Source: Saccharophagus sp. K07 (GTDB lineage Bacteria > Pseudomonadota > Gammaproteobacteria > Pseudomonadales > Cellvibrionaceae). From it: a DNA stretch of 64,000 nucleotides. The translations under genes were made by a program, and so were the position numbers. The DNA lies in the NCBI RefSeq assembly GCF_014336955.1, contig NZ_QRAI01000003.1, forward strand, positions 248,001 to 312,000, given 5' to 3'. Shown here one piece after another: positions 8,517-17,372 of the stretch (within the stretch, counting starts at the first letter, position 1; the number at the start of each line of letters is the position of its first letter). The notes under the pieces are model-generated. The model did not search any database, was not told the origin of the DNA, and saw only the letters and a list, made by a program, of their open reading frames with translations.

Positions 8517-9770
8517 ATGTCCGTTTTGCAGAATCGCCAAGATCAGTTGTTTATGGAAGACGTCAGTCTCCAAGACATAGCCGCTCAATACGGCACTCCC
8601 ACTTATGTCTACAGCCGCGCGGCGATTACCGAGGCTTATCTCGCTTACGCCAACGCCCTCGGACAACATCCGGGCATGGTTTGCTTTGCGGTAAAAGCCA
8701 ACTCCAACCTCGGCGTGCTCAACGTATTGGCGCGCCTGGGCGCAGGTTTCGATATTGTCTCGGTCGGTGAACTTGAACGCGTTCTGCAAGCGGGCGGCGA
8801 TCCTTCCCGAGTGGTTTTCTCCGGCGTCGGCAAAAAAGCGGAAGAAATGGCGCGCGCTCTCGAAGTTGGCGTTGCCTGTTTCAACGTGGAATCAGCCAGC
8901 GAACTTGAGCTGCTGTCTCAAGTGGCTACCGCACAAGACAAAGTCGCCCACATCTCCCTGCGGGTAAACCCGGATGTGGATGCGCAAACCCACCCTTACA
9001 TCTCCACCGGTCTGCGCGAAAACAAATTCGGTATCGATATCAATGAAGCGGTATCCGTCTACCGCCGCGCCGCCCAGTTGCCGGGCATTCATATCAAAGG
9101 CGTCGACTGCCATATTGGCTCACAATTGACCAGCCTGACTCCGTTCCTCGACGCCCTCGACCGCGTTCTGCTGTTGATCGACCAACTTGCCGACATCGGC
9201 ATTTCTATCCACCACCTGGATTTGGGTGGTGGCTTGGGCGTTACCTATCGTCAGGAAACCCCGCCCACTCCGGCGGAGTACCTTAAAGCCGTCAAAGAAA
9301 AAATTGGCGATCGTCCGCTCGCATTGATGTTCGAACCCGGCCGTTCCATTGTCGCCAACGCCGGTGTATTGCTGACCCGCGTGCTGTACCTTAAACCCAC
9401 TGCGCACAAAAATTTCGCGATCGTCGATGCGGCCATGAACGACATCATTCGCCCGTCGCTGTATCAGGCGTGGCAGGACATAGTTCCGGTCGCCCCTCAC
9501 GACGGCGAAACACGCACCTGGGATATCGTCGGCCCAGTGTGTGAAACCGGCGATTTCATCGGTAAAGACCGCAGTTTGGCCTTGAAAGAAGGCGACCTGC
9601 TGGCAATGAAATCGAGCGGCGCCTATGGTTTTGTTATGAGCTCGAATTACAACACCCGCGGCAGAGCAGCCGAAGTGATGGTGGACGGCACTCGCACCCA
9701 TCTGGTCCGCCGACGCGAAACCATCAGTGATCTGCTCGCTTTGGAATCCATAGTTCCGGATCAAGGTTGA
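8517..9770 (+). CDS. lysA: Diaminopimelate decarboxylase
   Basis: The 417-residue enzyme decarboxylates meso-diaminopimelate to L-lysine with pyridoxal phosphate. The PLP-binding lysine sits in CFAVKANSN (about residue 60). HIGSQL (around residue 200), the phosphate-binding LGGGLGV, and EPGRSIVANAG are all present. The catalytic cysteine is in VGPVCETGDF (about residue 342) and the C-terminal GAYGFVMSSNYN motif closes the active site. Full length for the family. It overlaps neither neighbour; dapF starts 6 bases after its stop, so the two are co-transcribed and probably coupled. Confidence 0.97.
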   Translation: MSVLQNRQDQLFMEDVSLQDIAAQYGTPTYVYSRAAITEAYLAYANALGQHPGMVCFAVKANSNLGVLNVLARLGAGFDIVSVGELERVLQAGGDPSRVVFSGVGKKAEEMARALEVGVACFNVESASELELLSQVATAQDKVAHISLRVNPDVDAQTHPYISTGLRENKFGIDINEAVSVYRRAAQLPGIHIKGVDCHIGSQLTSLTPFLDALDRVLLLIDQLADIGISIHHLDLGGGLGVTYRQETPPTPAEYLKAVKEKIGDRPLALMFEPGRSIVANAGVLLTRVLYLKPTAHKNFAIVDAAMNDIIRPSLYQAWQDIVPVAPHDGETRTWDIVGPVCETGDFIGKDRSLALKEGDLLAMKSSGAYGFVMSSNYNTRGRAAEVMVDGTRTHLVRRRETISDLLALESIVPDQG

Positions 9771-9775
9771 GCGGC

Positions 9776-10606
9776 ATGAAAATTCGCTTCACCAAGATGC
9801 ATGGCCTCGGCAATGACTTTGTCATGATCGATGCCATCAGCCAAAAAATCACTATGACGCCCGAGCGCGTCCGCAAAATCTCGGATCGCAATTTCGGCAT
9901 TGGTTGCGACCAGGTTTTATTGGTGGAGCCACCTCATTCACCCGATTCGGATTTTCGTTATCGCATTTTCAATCACGACGGCAGCGAAGTGGAAAACTGC
10001 GGCAATGGCGCCCGCTGTTTTGCCGTGTTCGTCCGCCAGCGCAAACTCACCGGTAAACGCATTATTCGTGCGGAAACTGCCGGCGGTCTGTTGATCCTGA
10101 AAGTACTGCCGGACAATCGCGTCACCGTGGATATGGGCGTGCCGCGTCTGGAGCCGCAGGAAATCCCCTTCCAGGCACCACAGCGCTCTACCACCTATTC
10201 CCTGCCTTTGGCCGATCGCACCTTGGAAATCTCCGCCGTGTCCATGGGCAATCCCCATGCTGTGACTGTGGTGGATGATGTAGAGACGTTTGATGTGCGC
10301 ACGATCGGCGCGGAAGTGGAAAAACACCCGGCGTTTCCCAAAAAGGTCAATGCGGGCTTTATGCAACCGATCAGTCGCAATGAGATTCGTGTGCGCGTGT
10401 TTGAACGCGGCGCTGGCGAAACTCTGGCTTGCGGCACTGGCGCCTGCGCGGCGGTGGTCGCCGGCAGACTGCGCAACCTGCTTGAAAACAAAGTAAAAGT
10501 TCACCTTCCCGGCGGCGATCTTACGATCCAATGGGATGGCGAGGGCCACCCCGTGCTGATGACGGGTCCGGCCACCACCGTATTCCACGGGCAAATCAAT
10601 ATTTGA
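9776..10606 (+). CDS. dapF: Diaminopimelate epimerase
   Basis: The 276-residue cytosolic enzyme interconverts LL- and meso-diaminopimelate for lysine and peptidoglycan. Both catalytic cysteines are visible: Cys75 in ENCGNGAR and Cys219 in ACGTGACA. The N-terminal FTKMHGLGNDFV is diagnostic. The frame permits a TTG at 9767 overlapping the lysA stop, but the ATG at 9776 begins the conserved MKIRF and has AAGG upstream, so I use it. It is the second enzyme of the lysA-dapF-DUF484 operon. Confidence 0.97.
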   Translation: MKIRFTKMHGLGNDFVMIDAISQKITMTPERVRKISDRNFGIGCDQVLLVEPPHSPDSDFRYRIFNHDGSEVENCGNGARCFAVFVRQRKLTGKRIIRAETAGGLLILKVLPDNRVTVDMGVPRLEPQEIPFQAPQRSTTYSLPLADRTLEISAVSMGNPHAVTVVDDVETFDVRTIGAEVEKHPAFPKKVNAGFMQPISRNEIRVRVFERGAGETLACGTGACAAVVAGRLRNLLENKVKVHLPGGDLTIQWDGEGHPVLMTGPATTVFHGQINI

Positions 10607-10617
10607 CGGACCCGGCG

Positions 10618-11292
10618 ATGAGCAACTCTGACGATCACTTTCCCAGCGAACAAATCATCGCCGACTATCTGGCTCAAAACCCGGACTTTTTTGACCGGCA
10701 CGAGGACGTGCTGCGGGACCTGCGCTTATATCACCCCACCGGTCGAGCCATCTCGCTGATCGAAAAGCAGGTTTCCGCTCTGCGCGAACGCAATACCGAA
10801 CTGCGTCACCGCCTGAACCAACTGCTGGACAATGCCCGCCAAAACGACCGCCTATTCGAACGCAGCAAGCGTCTTGTGCTGGCGCTACTGGAGTGCAATG
10901 AACTGGGCGATATAGTCGACGCGCTCTACTACAGCTTTGATAAAGAGTTCGGTATTCCCTTTACCCGCCTCATCCTCTTTCGCAAACCGCCGCAACCCTG
11001 CAATGTCCGCATCGCGACTGAAGATGAGGCCAAGATGGTTATCGGCCGCCATCTCAAAACCAGCCGGGCGGTCGGCGGTGGCCTTAACCGGGAAGAAATC
11101 GCCTTTTTGTTCGACCGCGATCACGCCCGCGTTGGTTCTGCCGCAATGGTTCCGCTCTATACCAATCAGCTCTTGGGCGTGCTGGCAATCGGTCACACGG
11201 ACCCGAAATATTATCAAGCCGGCATGGGAACGCTGTTTTTAACCCATATTGCCGATGTGCTGGACCGGCTTATCCCCAAACATCTCCCCTAA
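10618..11292 (+). CDS. DUF484 family GAF-like protein
   Basis: A 224-residue protein of the DUF484 family. It opens with IADYLAQNPDFFDRHEDVLRDLRLYH, continues with a coiled-coil segment (IEKQVSALRERNTELRHRLNQLL), and ends in a GAF-like domain with GSAAMVPLYTNQLLGVLAIG. The biochemical role is not established. The start is ATG 10618, 11 bases after dapF. In Pseudomonas and enteric bacteria xerC normally follows this gene; here a terminator comes instead and the next gene is on the other strand. Confidence 0.9.
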   Translation: MSNSDDHFPSEQIIADYLAQNPDFFDRHEDVLRDLRLYHPTGRAISLIEKQVSALRERNTELRHRLNQLLDNARQNDRLFERSKRLVLALLECNELGDIVDALYYSFDKEFGIPFTRLILFRKPPQPCNVRIATEDEAKMVIGRHLKTSRAVGGGLNREEIAFLFDRDHARVGSAAMVPLYTNQLLGVLAIGHTDPKYYQAGMGTLFLTHIADVLDRLIPKHLP

Positions 11293-11331
11293 TTGCCCAC
11301 GCGATTTTATTTCTGCTCAGCCCAAACGCAA

Positions 11332-11355
11332 AAACCCGGCACAAAGGCCGGGTTT
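11332..11355. terminator. Bidirectional hairpin terminator between DUF484 and sutA
   Basis: A 9-base stem (AAACCCGGC / GCCGGGTTT) with a 6-base loop lies between two convergent genes. A-rich sequence precedes the left arm, giving a U-run for the minus-strand sutA transcript; the plus-strand tail is shorter. Confidence 0.75.
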
Positions 11356-11384
11356 AGCTGGAAATTCTGTTTTGTTGAACGCTC

Positions 11385-11666
11385 TTAGATGGGCTGTCCG
11401 CCGTAGTTGCTTTGCGGCTTGCGCGGAGGATCCGAGACAACATTAGGTGGAATCTCGTGAATCACGCCACCACGGGCGAGAAACGCTTCCACGTCGCTCT
11501 GGATCTGTTGGCGCAGAGCCTCACGTGCGACTACGGACTCCTCGACAGGATAATCACCTGTTGGAGCGGCAGCGGTGAAGGCACCAACGTCGTCATCTTC
11601 AGCCAGTTCTTCGGCTTCGGCTTCAATTTCTTCTTCGTTTTCTTCGATATCGTGTTCGTCGCTCAT
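11385..11666 (-). CDS. sutA: SutA-like RNA polymerase-binding regulator
   Basis: The 93-residue acidic protein has a disordered N-terminus rich in Glu/Asp and a conserved C-terminal tail (about residues 60-93: AFLARGGVIHEI, then NVVSDPPRKP and YGGQPI). I recognise this tail from Pseudomonas aeruginosa SutA, which binds RNA polymerase and supports transcription during slow growth. The start ATG 11666 has GAGGA 6 bases upstream. Its position beside glnK-amtB matches the Pseudomonas arrangement. Identification is by tail motif and synteny, not by search. Confidence 0.82.
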   Translation of the reverse strand: MSDEHDIEENEEEIEAEAEELAEDDDVGAFTAAAPTGDYPVEESVVAREALRQQIQSDVEAFLARGGVIHEIPPNVVSDPPRKPQSNYGGQPI

Positions 11667-12114
11667 AACATCCTCACGTTTTCTGTAACTTGCAAGGAAC
11701 TATCACCGGAACCCCCGAGTTTTCCGCAGGCGAAGCCTCGCCAATGCTGCCGGAATACCCCTAAGAATGCGGGTAGTATGGATATTTATAGTCCAGGCCA
11801 ATTTTGCCGTCATCATTAATGTCGCTTTTTCTTAGTATTTTTTGTTCTAGACAGCCAAGCTTAGTAGCTGTTCGGTTATTTAAAAAGAGCACGGCAAAAA
11901 CTTGTGGAAACCCGTTCAAATGTCGGCGAAACCGGCAAAAGAACCCTCTCTATAAACATACCCCGCAGGATAAATTTAGCACATGCAAGCAAGCTGGTTT
12001 GGGCAGCGTCCGGTGGATAGTTTGCGGGCGGGAATTTACAGAAAAGAGATTAACGGAACAAGACAATTCCGCCACCCAAAGCGGGTGGCTGAAAAATTCG
12101 TGAGCGGTACGGCG
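11667..12114. other. Intergenic region between sutA and glnK
   Basis: I see no supported gene in these 448 bases. An open frame of about 99 codons on the plus strand lacks recognisable features and has low-complexity coding. A GCCACCC/GGGTGGC hairpin with a 5-base loop at 12071-12089 lies just past the glnK stop and may end that transcript, but it has no strong U-run. The sutA promoter must lie near its right part. Confidence 0.5.
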
Positions 12115-12456
<342 letters not shown>

Positions 12457-12614
12457 TTATTTCCCGATATTAAATGAACAAGCCAGGGGCTGCGCCCCGT
12501 TTGAATTCCAAAATTAGGGGCAATGTATACCACTCCCAAGGTTAATTGACCACCGCTGAGCGTTACCTCACCGCAATGACCGCACAAAACGTCAACCACC
12601 CTTAAATAAAAAAA

Positions 12615-12635
12615 CCCCGGTCAAAATGACCGGGG
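12615..12635 (-). terminator. Rho-independent terminator of amtB
   Basis: CCCCGGTCA/TGACCGGGG form a 9-base stem with a 3-base loop, preceded on the plus strand by an A-run that becomes a U-run in the minus-strand transcript. It is 31 bases past the amtB stop codon. Confidence 0.88.
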
Positions 12636-12665
12636 CATAAGATGCTAACGGAGTGCAGATTAAAA

Positions 12666-13931
12666 CTATTTGTTCGAGGTAAACTCCGGATAGGCTTCCA
12701 TACCACATTCGGAAATGTCGACACCGGAGAATTCGTCCTCTTCGGAGACTCGAACACCAATGATGGCTTTGATGATCAGCCAGACGACCAGAGAAGCTAC
12801 GAACATCCAGACGGCGATAGTCACTACGCCAACCAGCTGACCTACAAAGGTTGCTTCTGCATCGGAGATCAGGACTGCGAATACACCCCACAGGCCAGCC
12901 GAACCGTGAACAGAAATCGCACCGACTGGATCGTCAATTTTCAATTTGTCGAGCAACAGGATGCTGGCGACAACGATCAAACCACCGACCGCACCGATGA
13001 TGGTGGCAACCAGAGGTGTTGGATCTGCAGGCTCAGCAGTGATGGAAACCAATCCTGCCAGCGCGCCGTTGAGCGCCATAGTCAAGTCGGCTTTACCGAA
13101 CAGCAAGCGTGCAAAGATGAGTGCCGCAATCAAGCCGCCGCATGCAGCAGCATTAGTGTTGACGAACACAACAGCAACTTCGTTGGCAGCGCTGATGGAA
13201 TCCAGAGACAGGGTCGAACCACCGTTAAATCCGAACCAACCTAACCACAGAATAAAGGTACCCAAGGTAGCCAATGGCAGGTTTGCACCCGGAATTGCGT
13301 TGATTGCGCCATTGGGGCCGTATTTTCCTTTGCGGGGACCCAAGATCAACACACCAGCCAAGGCTGCAGCTGCACCAGCCAAGTGCACAATGCCCGATCC
13401 GGCGTAGTCGACATAATTCAGTGAATAGAGACCAAATACCTCTTTACCACCCCAAGTCCAGCTGCCTTCCATCGGATAGATGAAACCAGTCATAAATACT
13501 GCGAAAAGCAGGTATGACCAGAGTTTCATGCGCTCAGCAACAGCTCCAGATGTAATGGACATGGCGGTAGCCACAAACACCACTTGGAAGAAAAAGTCAG
13601 AGGCGTTGGAGTAGGCGTTTGCATCTTCACCTTTGAATTCTCCATAAACGCTTTCTGCCAATGCTTCAGCAGACTCAGCTCCATCCAACGCAATACCTGC
13701 CAGGAACCAGCCACCGTCGTACATGATTTGATAGCCACAAATCAGGTACATGGTGCATGCAATCGCAAACAGCGCGACGTTTTTGGTGAGAATTTCAGTC
13801 GTATTTTTTGCTCGGACTAACCCTGCTTCCAACATGGCGAAGCCAGCGGCCATCCACATAACAAGTGCGCCGCACACCAGGAAATAAAAAGTATCCATGG
13901 CGTACTGCAATTCAAATATCGTATTTTCCAT
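12666..13931 (-). CDS. amtB: Ammonium transporter AmtB
   Basis: The 421-residue inner-membrane trimeric channel imports ammonium. Visible motifs include the first helix (TFYFLVCGALVMWMAAGFAMLEAGLVRAKN), the Amt signature around DYAGSGIVHLAGAAAALAG with the first pore histidine, and FILWLGWFGFNGGS. The second pore histidine is in ISVHGSAGLWGV. The C-terminal tail (SEEDEFSGVDISECGMEAYPEF) is the P-II contact region. It follows glnK copy 2 in the same operon, the standard arrangement that lets GlnK block the pore. Confidence 0.97.
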   Translation of the reverse strand: MENTIFELQYAMDTFYFLVCGALVMWMAAGFAMLEAGLVRAKNTTEILTKNVALFAIACTMYLICGYQIMYDGGWFLAGIALDGAESAEALAESVYGEFKGEDANAYSNASDFFFQVVFVATAMSITSGAVAERMKLWSYLLFAVFMTGFIYPMEGSWTWGGKEVFGLYSLNYVDYAGSGIVHLAGAAAALAGVLILGPRKGKYGPNGAINAIPGANLPLATLGTFILWLGWFGFNGGSTLSLDSISAANEVAVVFVNTNAAACGGLIAALIFARLLFGKADLTMALNGALAGLVSITAEPADPTPLVATIIGAVGGLIVVASILLLDKLKIDDPVGAISVHGSAGLWGVFAVLISDAEATFVGQLVGVVTIAVWMFVASLVVWLIIKAIIGVRVSEEDEFSGVDISECGMEAYPEFTSNK

Positions 13932-13980
13932 AGCGGTATCTCCGGCTGTGGTATCTATAAAGCGTGAGATTTAAATTTTT

Positions 13981-14366
<386 letters not shown>

Positions 14367-14401
14367 GTGGCACCAAAATCCGGAATTTATTTCTCCCTCA
14401 A

Positions 14402-15355
14402 TTAGAAGGAATACAACAATTCCAGGGCAAAAGTATTTCTGTCGTCATCACCGAATTCATCTATACGGTATTCAGCGACCAGCAACAGGTTGTCACCCAA
14501 GGCATAGCTGGGCGAGATGGTGATACCGGTATTTTCCTCAAGGGTGTTACCAGCTGCGTCTTCAATTGAATAATCGTGGTAACGGAGAGTGATACCGAAA
14601 TCGCCAACCGCGTAATTTGCCATCAACAAGAAGCCGTCACCTTCGTCATCGTTGGCGTAGTCTGCTTGGTTATATTCAAAGGCAAACGTGAAATTGGAAA
14701 CTTCGTATGAGGTCCAGAAGTTGATCAGATCATTATCATCATCGCTGATGTAAAACAATTTGGCAGAGAGACCTTCCACCGGCTGAATTGCTACACCGAA
14801 TTCCGTTGCCAAAGTTGTAGTGTCGTATTCGCCAGGCGCTACTGCGCTGTTAACTACCGACACCATGAAATCGACTACGCCGCCGTCATAATAGGCAGAC
14901 ACACCTTGTTGGTAATATCCGTAAAAATACGGGGCATATCCGGTGGGGCTATATTGATACAGTCCGGTGGGTTCTTCTGTCTCCCAGCCGCTATAGCTCA
15001 GGAAACGTCCGGCTTTGACGCTGAACTGATCGTTGATTTGCTTGGTGATATAAGCCTGTTCGATGAACGTGCGGTCTTCCGCAAATTCACCACCCGACGC
15101 GTATTCAACATCGACTCGCGCAGAAATACCGTTAGCGCCGGTGTAGAGAAAATCAACTTCTACTTGGTCAATTCCAAAAGACTTGGTAGTACTTTCTTCT
15201 GCATCGTCGTCAATGTATTGGTATGACATGTCGACGAAACCAGTAACGCTTAAACCTTCCCCCAATTCAATATCAGCAAAAGCCGCAGGAACGGAACCAA
15301 CCGCGAGCATAGTTGCAGCGACAGATGTAGCGAGAGTTTTTTTGTGGAACTTCAT
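14402..15355 (-). CDS. Outer-membrane beta-barrel porin-like protein
   Basis: The 317-residue protein has a cleavable signal peptide (MKFHKKTLATSVAATMLAVGSVPAAFA) and ends in a beta-strand with a terminal phenylalanine (LELLYSF), the signature of outer-membrane barrels. Alternating strands with many aromatic and acidic residues match the OmpL-like beta-barrel porin-2 group. I chose ATG 15355, which has GGAGGAAA upstream, over an upstream TTG at 15370. A sigma-54-like promoter about 80 bases upstream and an NtrC-like palindrome suggest induction under nitrogen limitation. It leads the porin-glnK-amtB operon. Substrate (perhaps a small nitrogen solute) is inferred. Confidence 0.78.
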   Translation of the reverse strand: MKFHKKTLATSVAATMLAVGSVPAAFADIELGEGLSVTGFVDMSYQYIDDDAEESTTKSFGIDQVEVDFLYTGANGISARVDVEYASGGEFAEDRTFIEQAYITKQINDQFSVKAGRFLSYSGWETEEPTGLYQYSPTGYAPYFYGYYQQGVSAYYDGGVVDFMVSVVNSAVAPGEYDTTTLATEFGVAIQPVEGLSAKLFYISDDDNDLINFWTSYEVSNFTFAFEYNQADYANDDEGDGFLLMANYAVGDFGITLRYHDYSIEDAAGNTLEENTGITISPSYALGDNLLLVAEYRIDEFGDDDRNTFALELLYSF

Positions 15356-15444
15356 GGATGTTTCCTCCAAGTAATGAGAGAGACGTCATTTCGTTGTTTT
15401 TGAGCCGTGACCCATTCGCGGAATGGCTGAGCTTCGCCTGGGAT

Positions 15445-15461
15445 AGCAGGTTCTAAGCCAA
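15445..15461 (-). promoter_or_regulatory. Sigma-54-like promoter for porin-glnK-amtB
   Basis: Read on the minus strand the site is TTGGCTTAGAACCTGCT, with the required GG and GC separated by 10 bases. It would start transcription near 15434, about 80 bases before the porin ATG. An NtrC-like palindrome lies about 150 bases upstream, a normal enhancer distance. Confidence 0.6.
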
Positions 15462-15578
15462 TTTTTGTTTCTCCTTTTGAATCATGCAGTTAACTAAAAA
15501 TTGGTCATATTTTTGTGGTTGTACCAAAGCGTCGAAGCTCCCTTGGGGGGCATCCTGATGCACTACGGTTTAGCCAAA

Positions 15579-15595
15579 TGCACTGGTTTTGTGCA
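15579..15595. promoter_or_regulatory. NtrC-like binding site shared by divergent promoters
   Basis: TGCACTGGTTTTGTGCA is a perfect TGCAC-N7-GTGCA palindrome of 17 bases, the same form as the E. coli glnA NtrC sites (TGCAC-N7-GTGCW). It lies between two divergent sigma-54-like promoters (15445-15461 and 15667-15683), so one enhancer may serve both. Confidence 0.65.
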
Positions 15596-15666
15596 AAAGG
15601 GGTGGCGTTGTCTGAATAAATTTTTAAAAATGCCCGATAAAATTTTTTGAAATCAGAAAAAAAGGG

Positions 15667-15683
15667 TAGGCTTGGCGCCTGCC
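15667..15683 (+). promoter_or_regulatory. Sigma-54-like promoter for the TorF-type gene
   Basis: AGGCTTGGCGCCTGCC keeps GG (15669-15670) and GC (15681-15682) 10 bases apart. It shares the GGCTT-N5-CTGC core with the divergent promoter at 15445-15461. The predicted start lies near 15694, about 60 bases before the ATG. It is a poorer match to the general consensus, so support comes mainly from symmetry with its partner. Confidence 0.45.
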
Positions 15684-15753
15684 AAATCGACCGCGCTTTT
15701 ATGCAGGACCGGATTTACACCCCAAACTTGTTGTATCCCTGGAGGAAACATTC

Positions 15754-16446
15754 ATGACATTTATAAAAAAAGCAGTAGCTGGCGCAGTTGCCGCCGCGAC
15801 ATTCGCCGCAGCTTCAGTTCCGGCATTCGCGGAAGTCTCAGCATCCGCGGGCATCGCAAGCACTTATCTGTATCGCGGCCTGGATTTGGGACAGGGAACG
15901 CCTGCGATATCCGGCTCATTGGATTTCAAGAGCCACGGCTTTTATTCCGGCATCTGGGGCACATCCGGAGATGAAGCAAGAGGCTCTAAATACGAGCTGA
16001 GCGCTGGTTACAACGGAGAAGTCGGGGATTTTTCGTACGGATTGGGGGCTATCAGCTACAACTATCCAACACGAGCCAACAGCGAATTCGGCGATTACAG
16101 CGATGCAGTGATTTCTCTTGGCTACGGCCCTGTATCCTTTGGAGCCTATATCCCTGTGGGCAAACTTAACAGCAGCGGCGATTACACCTACTTCACCCTC
16201 GGCGGCTCATTTGGTGACTTCTCTATTCTGCTCGGTATGCACAGTGAAGATGTGGCTGGCGGCGGTGTGGCGAAATGCCATGTGGATGCAGGGTCCACCA
16301 AGCGCAAGTGCTCTCCCGTGCATCTGGATGTGACCTACGCCTATAACGAGAATCTGTCCTTTACCTTGAGCCAGTTTATTGCCGATGCACCATTTGAAGA
16401 CAAATTGAAGTTCGTTGTCTCATTTGGCATTCCAATCGGCGAATAA
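15754..16446 (+). CDS. TorF-family putative porin
   Basis: The 230-residue protein has a signal peptide (cut after VPAFA) and the family opening VSASAGIASTYLYRGLDLGQGTPAISGSLDF, followed by alternating beta strands. These match the TorF/Gcw_chp group of outer-membrane proteins, often found next to ammonium transporter genes. A strong GGAGG ribosome site lies 9 bases before the ATG. It is divergent from the porin-glnK-amtB operon with a shared NtrC-like site. The protein ends in a short strand without the terminal phenylalanine. Two cysteines, unusual in barrels, sit in one insert (VAKCHVDAGSTKRKCSPV) and may form a disulphide. Confidence 0.8.
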   Translation: MTFIKKAVAGAVAAATFAAASVPAFAEVSASAGIASTYLYRGLDLGQGTPAISGSLDFKSHGFYSGIWGTSGDEARGSKYELSAGYNGEVGDFSYGLGAISYNYPTRANSEFGDYSDAVISLGYGPVSFGAYIPVGKLNSSGDYTYFTLGGSFGDFSILLGMHSEDVAGGGVAKCHVDAGSTKRKCSPVHLDVTYAYNENLSFTLSQFIADAPFEDKLKFVVSFGIPIGE

Positions 16447-16456
16447 TCCCTTCTTT

Positions 16457-16477
16457 GCCCCATATCTGTTATGGGGC
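16457..16477 (+). terminator. Hairpin after the TorF-type gene
   Basis: GCCCCATA/TATGGGGC form an 8-base stem with a 5-base loop, 11 bases after the stop codon. No U-run follows, so it is a weak terminator or an RNA 3'-end stabiliser. Confidence 0.45.
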
Positions 16478-16515
16478 GCATCAAAATAGATCACCAGCCG
16501 CTACGCAGCACAGAA

Positions 16516-16896
16516 TCAGGCGCTGATGGGCGGCTCATCATCGAATGCAGGATTAATGACGGGAGGCGTCAACGGAGGCAGACCAAAACGCGCTCGCGCT
16601 TTATCGCAACCCTCATTGTATTCCGCCACTTCCCCGTTACAGGAAAACTCCCGGCAAGGGCTGGGACGATTTTCATAGACTGTACAGCGCACCTGCTCAC
16701 CCACCGTCCCCAGCAGGGCCACACAGCGCGGCTCTTTTTGATTGGTGCCTTTCATACAGGCACGATGCGGATTTATCTGTTCAGTCAGGTTATCCGGCAC
16801 TAAACCGCCGGCAGATTGCAGTTCACCCCAATAAAAAGACACCCGGAAAGAAGCACAGCAGGCGCCACACGACAGACAAGGAGACTGGTTCGACAT
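16516..16896 (-). CDS. YkgJ-family cysteine cluster protein
   Basis: The 126-residue protein contains an N-terminal CLSCGACC cluster and later cysteines ([26 protein letters not shown], and GC near the end) that form the zinc/iron-chelating YkgJ domain. Metal identity and cellular role are unknown for the family. The frame stays open to 16980, but the added N-terminus is not conserved-looking, so I use the ATG at 16896, immediately before [14 protein letters not shown]. It is convergent with the TorF-type gene. Confidence 0.82.
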   Translation of the reverse strand: MSNQSPCLSCGACCASFRVSFYWGELQSAGGLVPDNLTEQINPHRACMKGTNQKEPRCVALLGTVGEQVRCTVYENRPSPCREFSCNGEVAEYNEGCDKARARFGLPPLTPPVINPAFDDEPPISA

Positions 16897-17372
16897 ACAA
16901 CAGTGATGGTTGAAAGCAAATGCAAATAACCACAGCAAGTGCTGATGGCGGTCAAAGGACGAAGCCTCTGCCGCTGGCATCCAAGAGAAGGACGCTTGAG
17001 AAGAATAGCAGCGAGCAGAGTCGCCAGGCGGCGCAATTTATCGGGAAATGGGGTTGTTTGCCAAGTGGGTTGAGGTGAGCTAGACAGCAAGGTAGACCTT
17101 CCTTGTGAAGACGTTGATTAAGACATTGATGGTCGTCTCAGTATCTCAAATATGAAAACGCCAAATAGCTCTGATATCACTGTCGTAATTAAATCTATAA
17201 CTGCACAAGCTATAGCCTTACGCAATCCCTGTTTCAGATAATTCGAATATTAAGAATCGTCAATCGGACAGAGAATGAGGAAAAGAGATTAGAAAATAAC
17301 CGCCCTTACAACAGATGTCTGCGGGCGGCGGCGTGAAATCTTACGCAGTGAGAGAGACAGAGAGAAGAGCGC
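16897..17372. other. Intergenic region before urtE
   Basis: About 476 bases between the start of the YkgJ gene and the stop of urtE, moderately AT-rich in the middle. I see no credible ORF, RNA gene or strong terminator. It should contain the YkgJ promoter. Confidence 0.5.

Noticed and set aside
11804-12103. A 99-codon plus-strand frame before glnK
   Set aside because: No motif, weak start, and its region sits between two minus-strand genes that need promoters and a terminator.
15547-15562. GG-N10-GC stretch (GGGGCATCCTGATGC) as a sigma-54 promoter
   Set aside because: Only the GG and GC fit; the flanking TGGCAC and TTGC positions do not. The site at 15667 is a better fit for the plus-strand gene.
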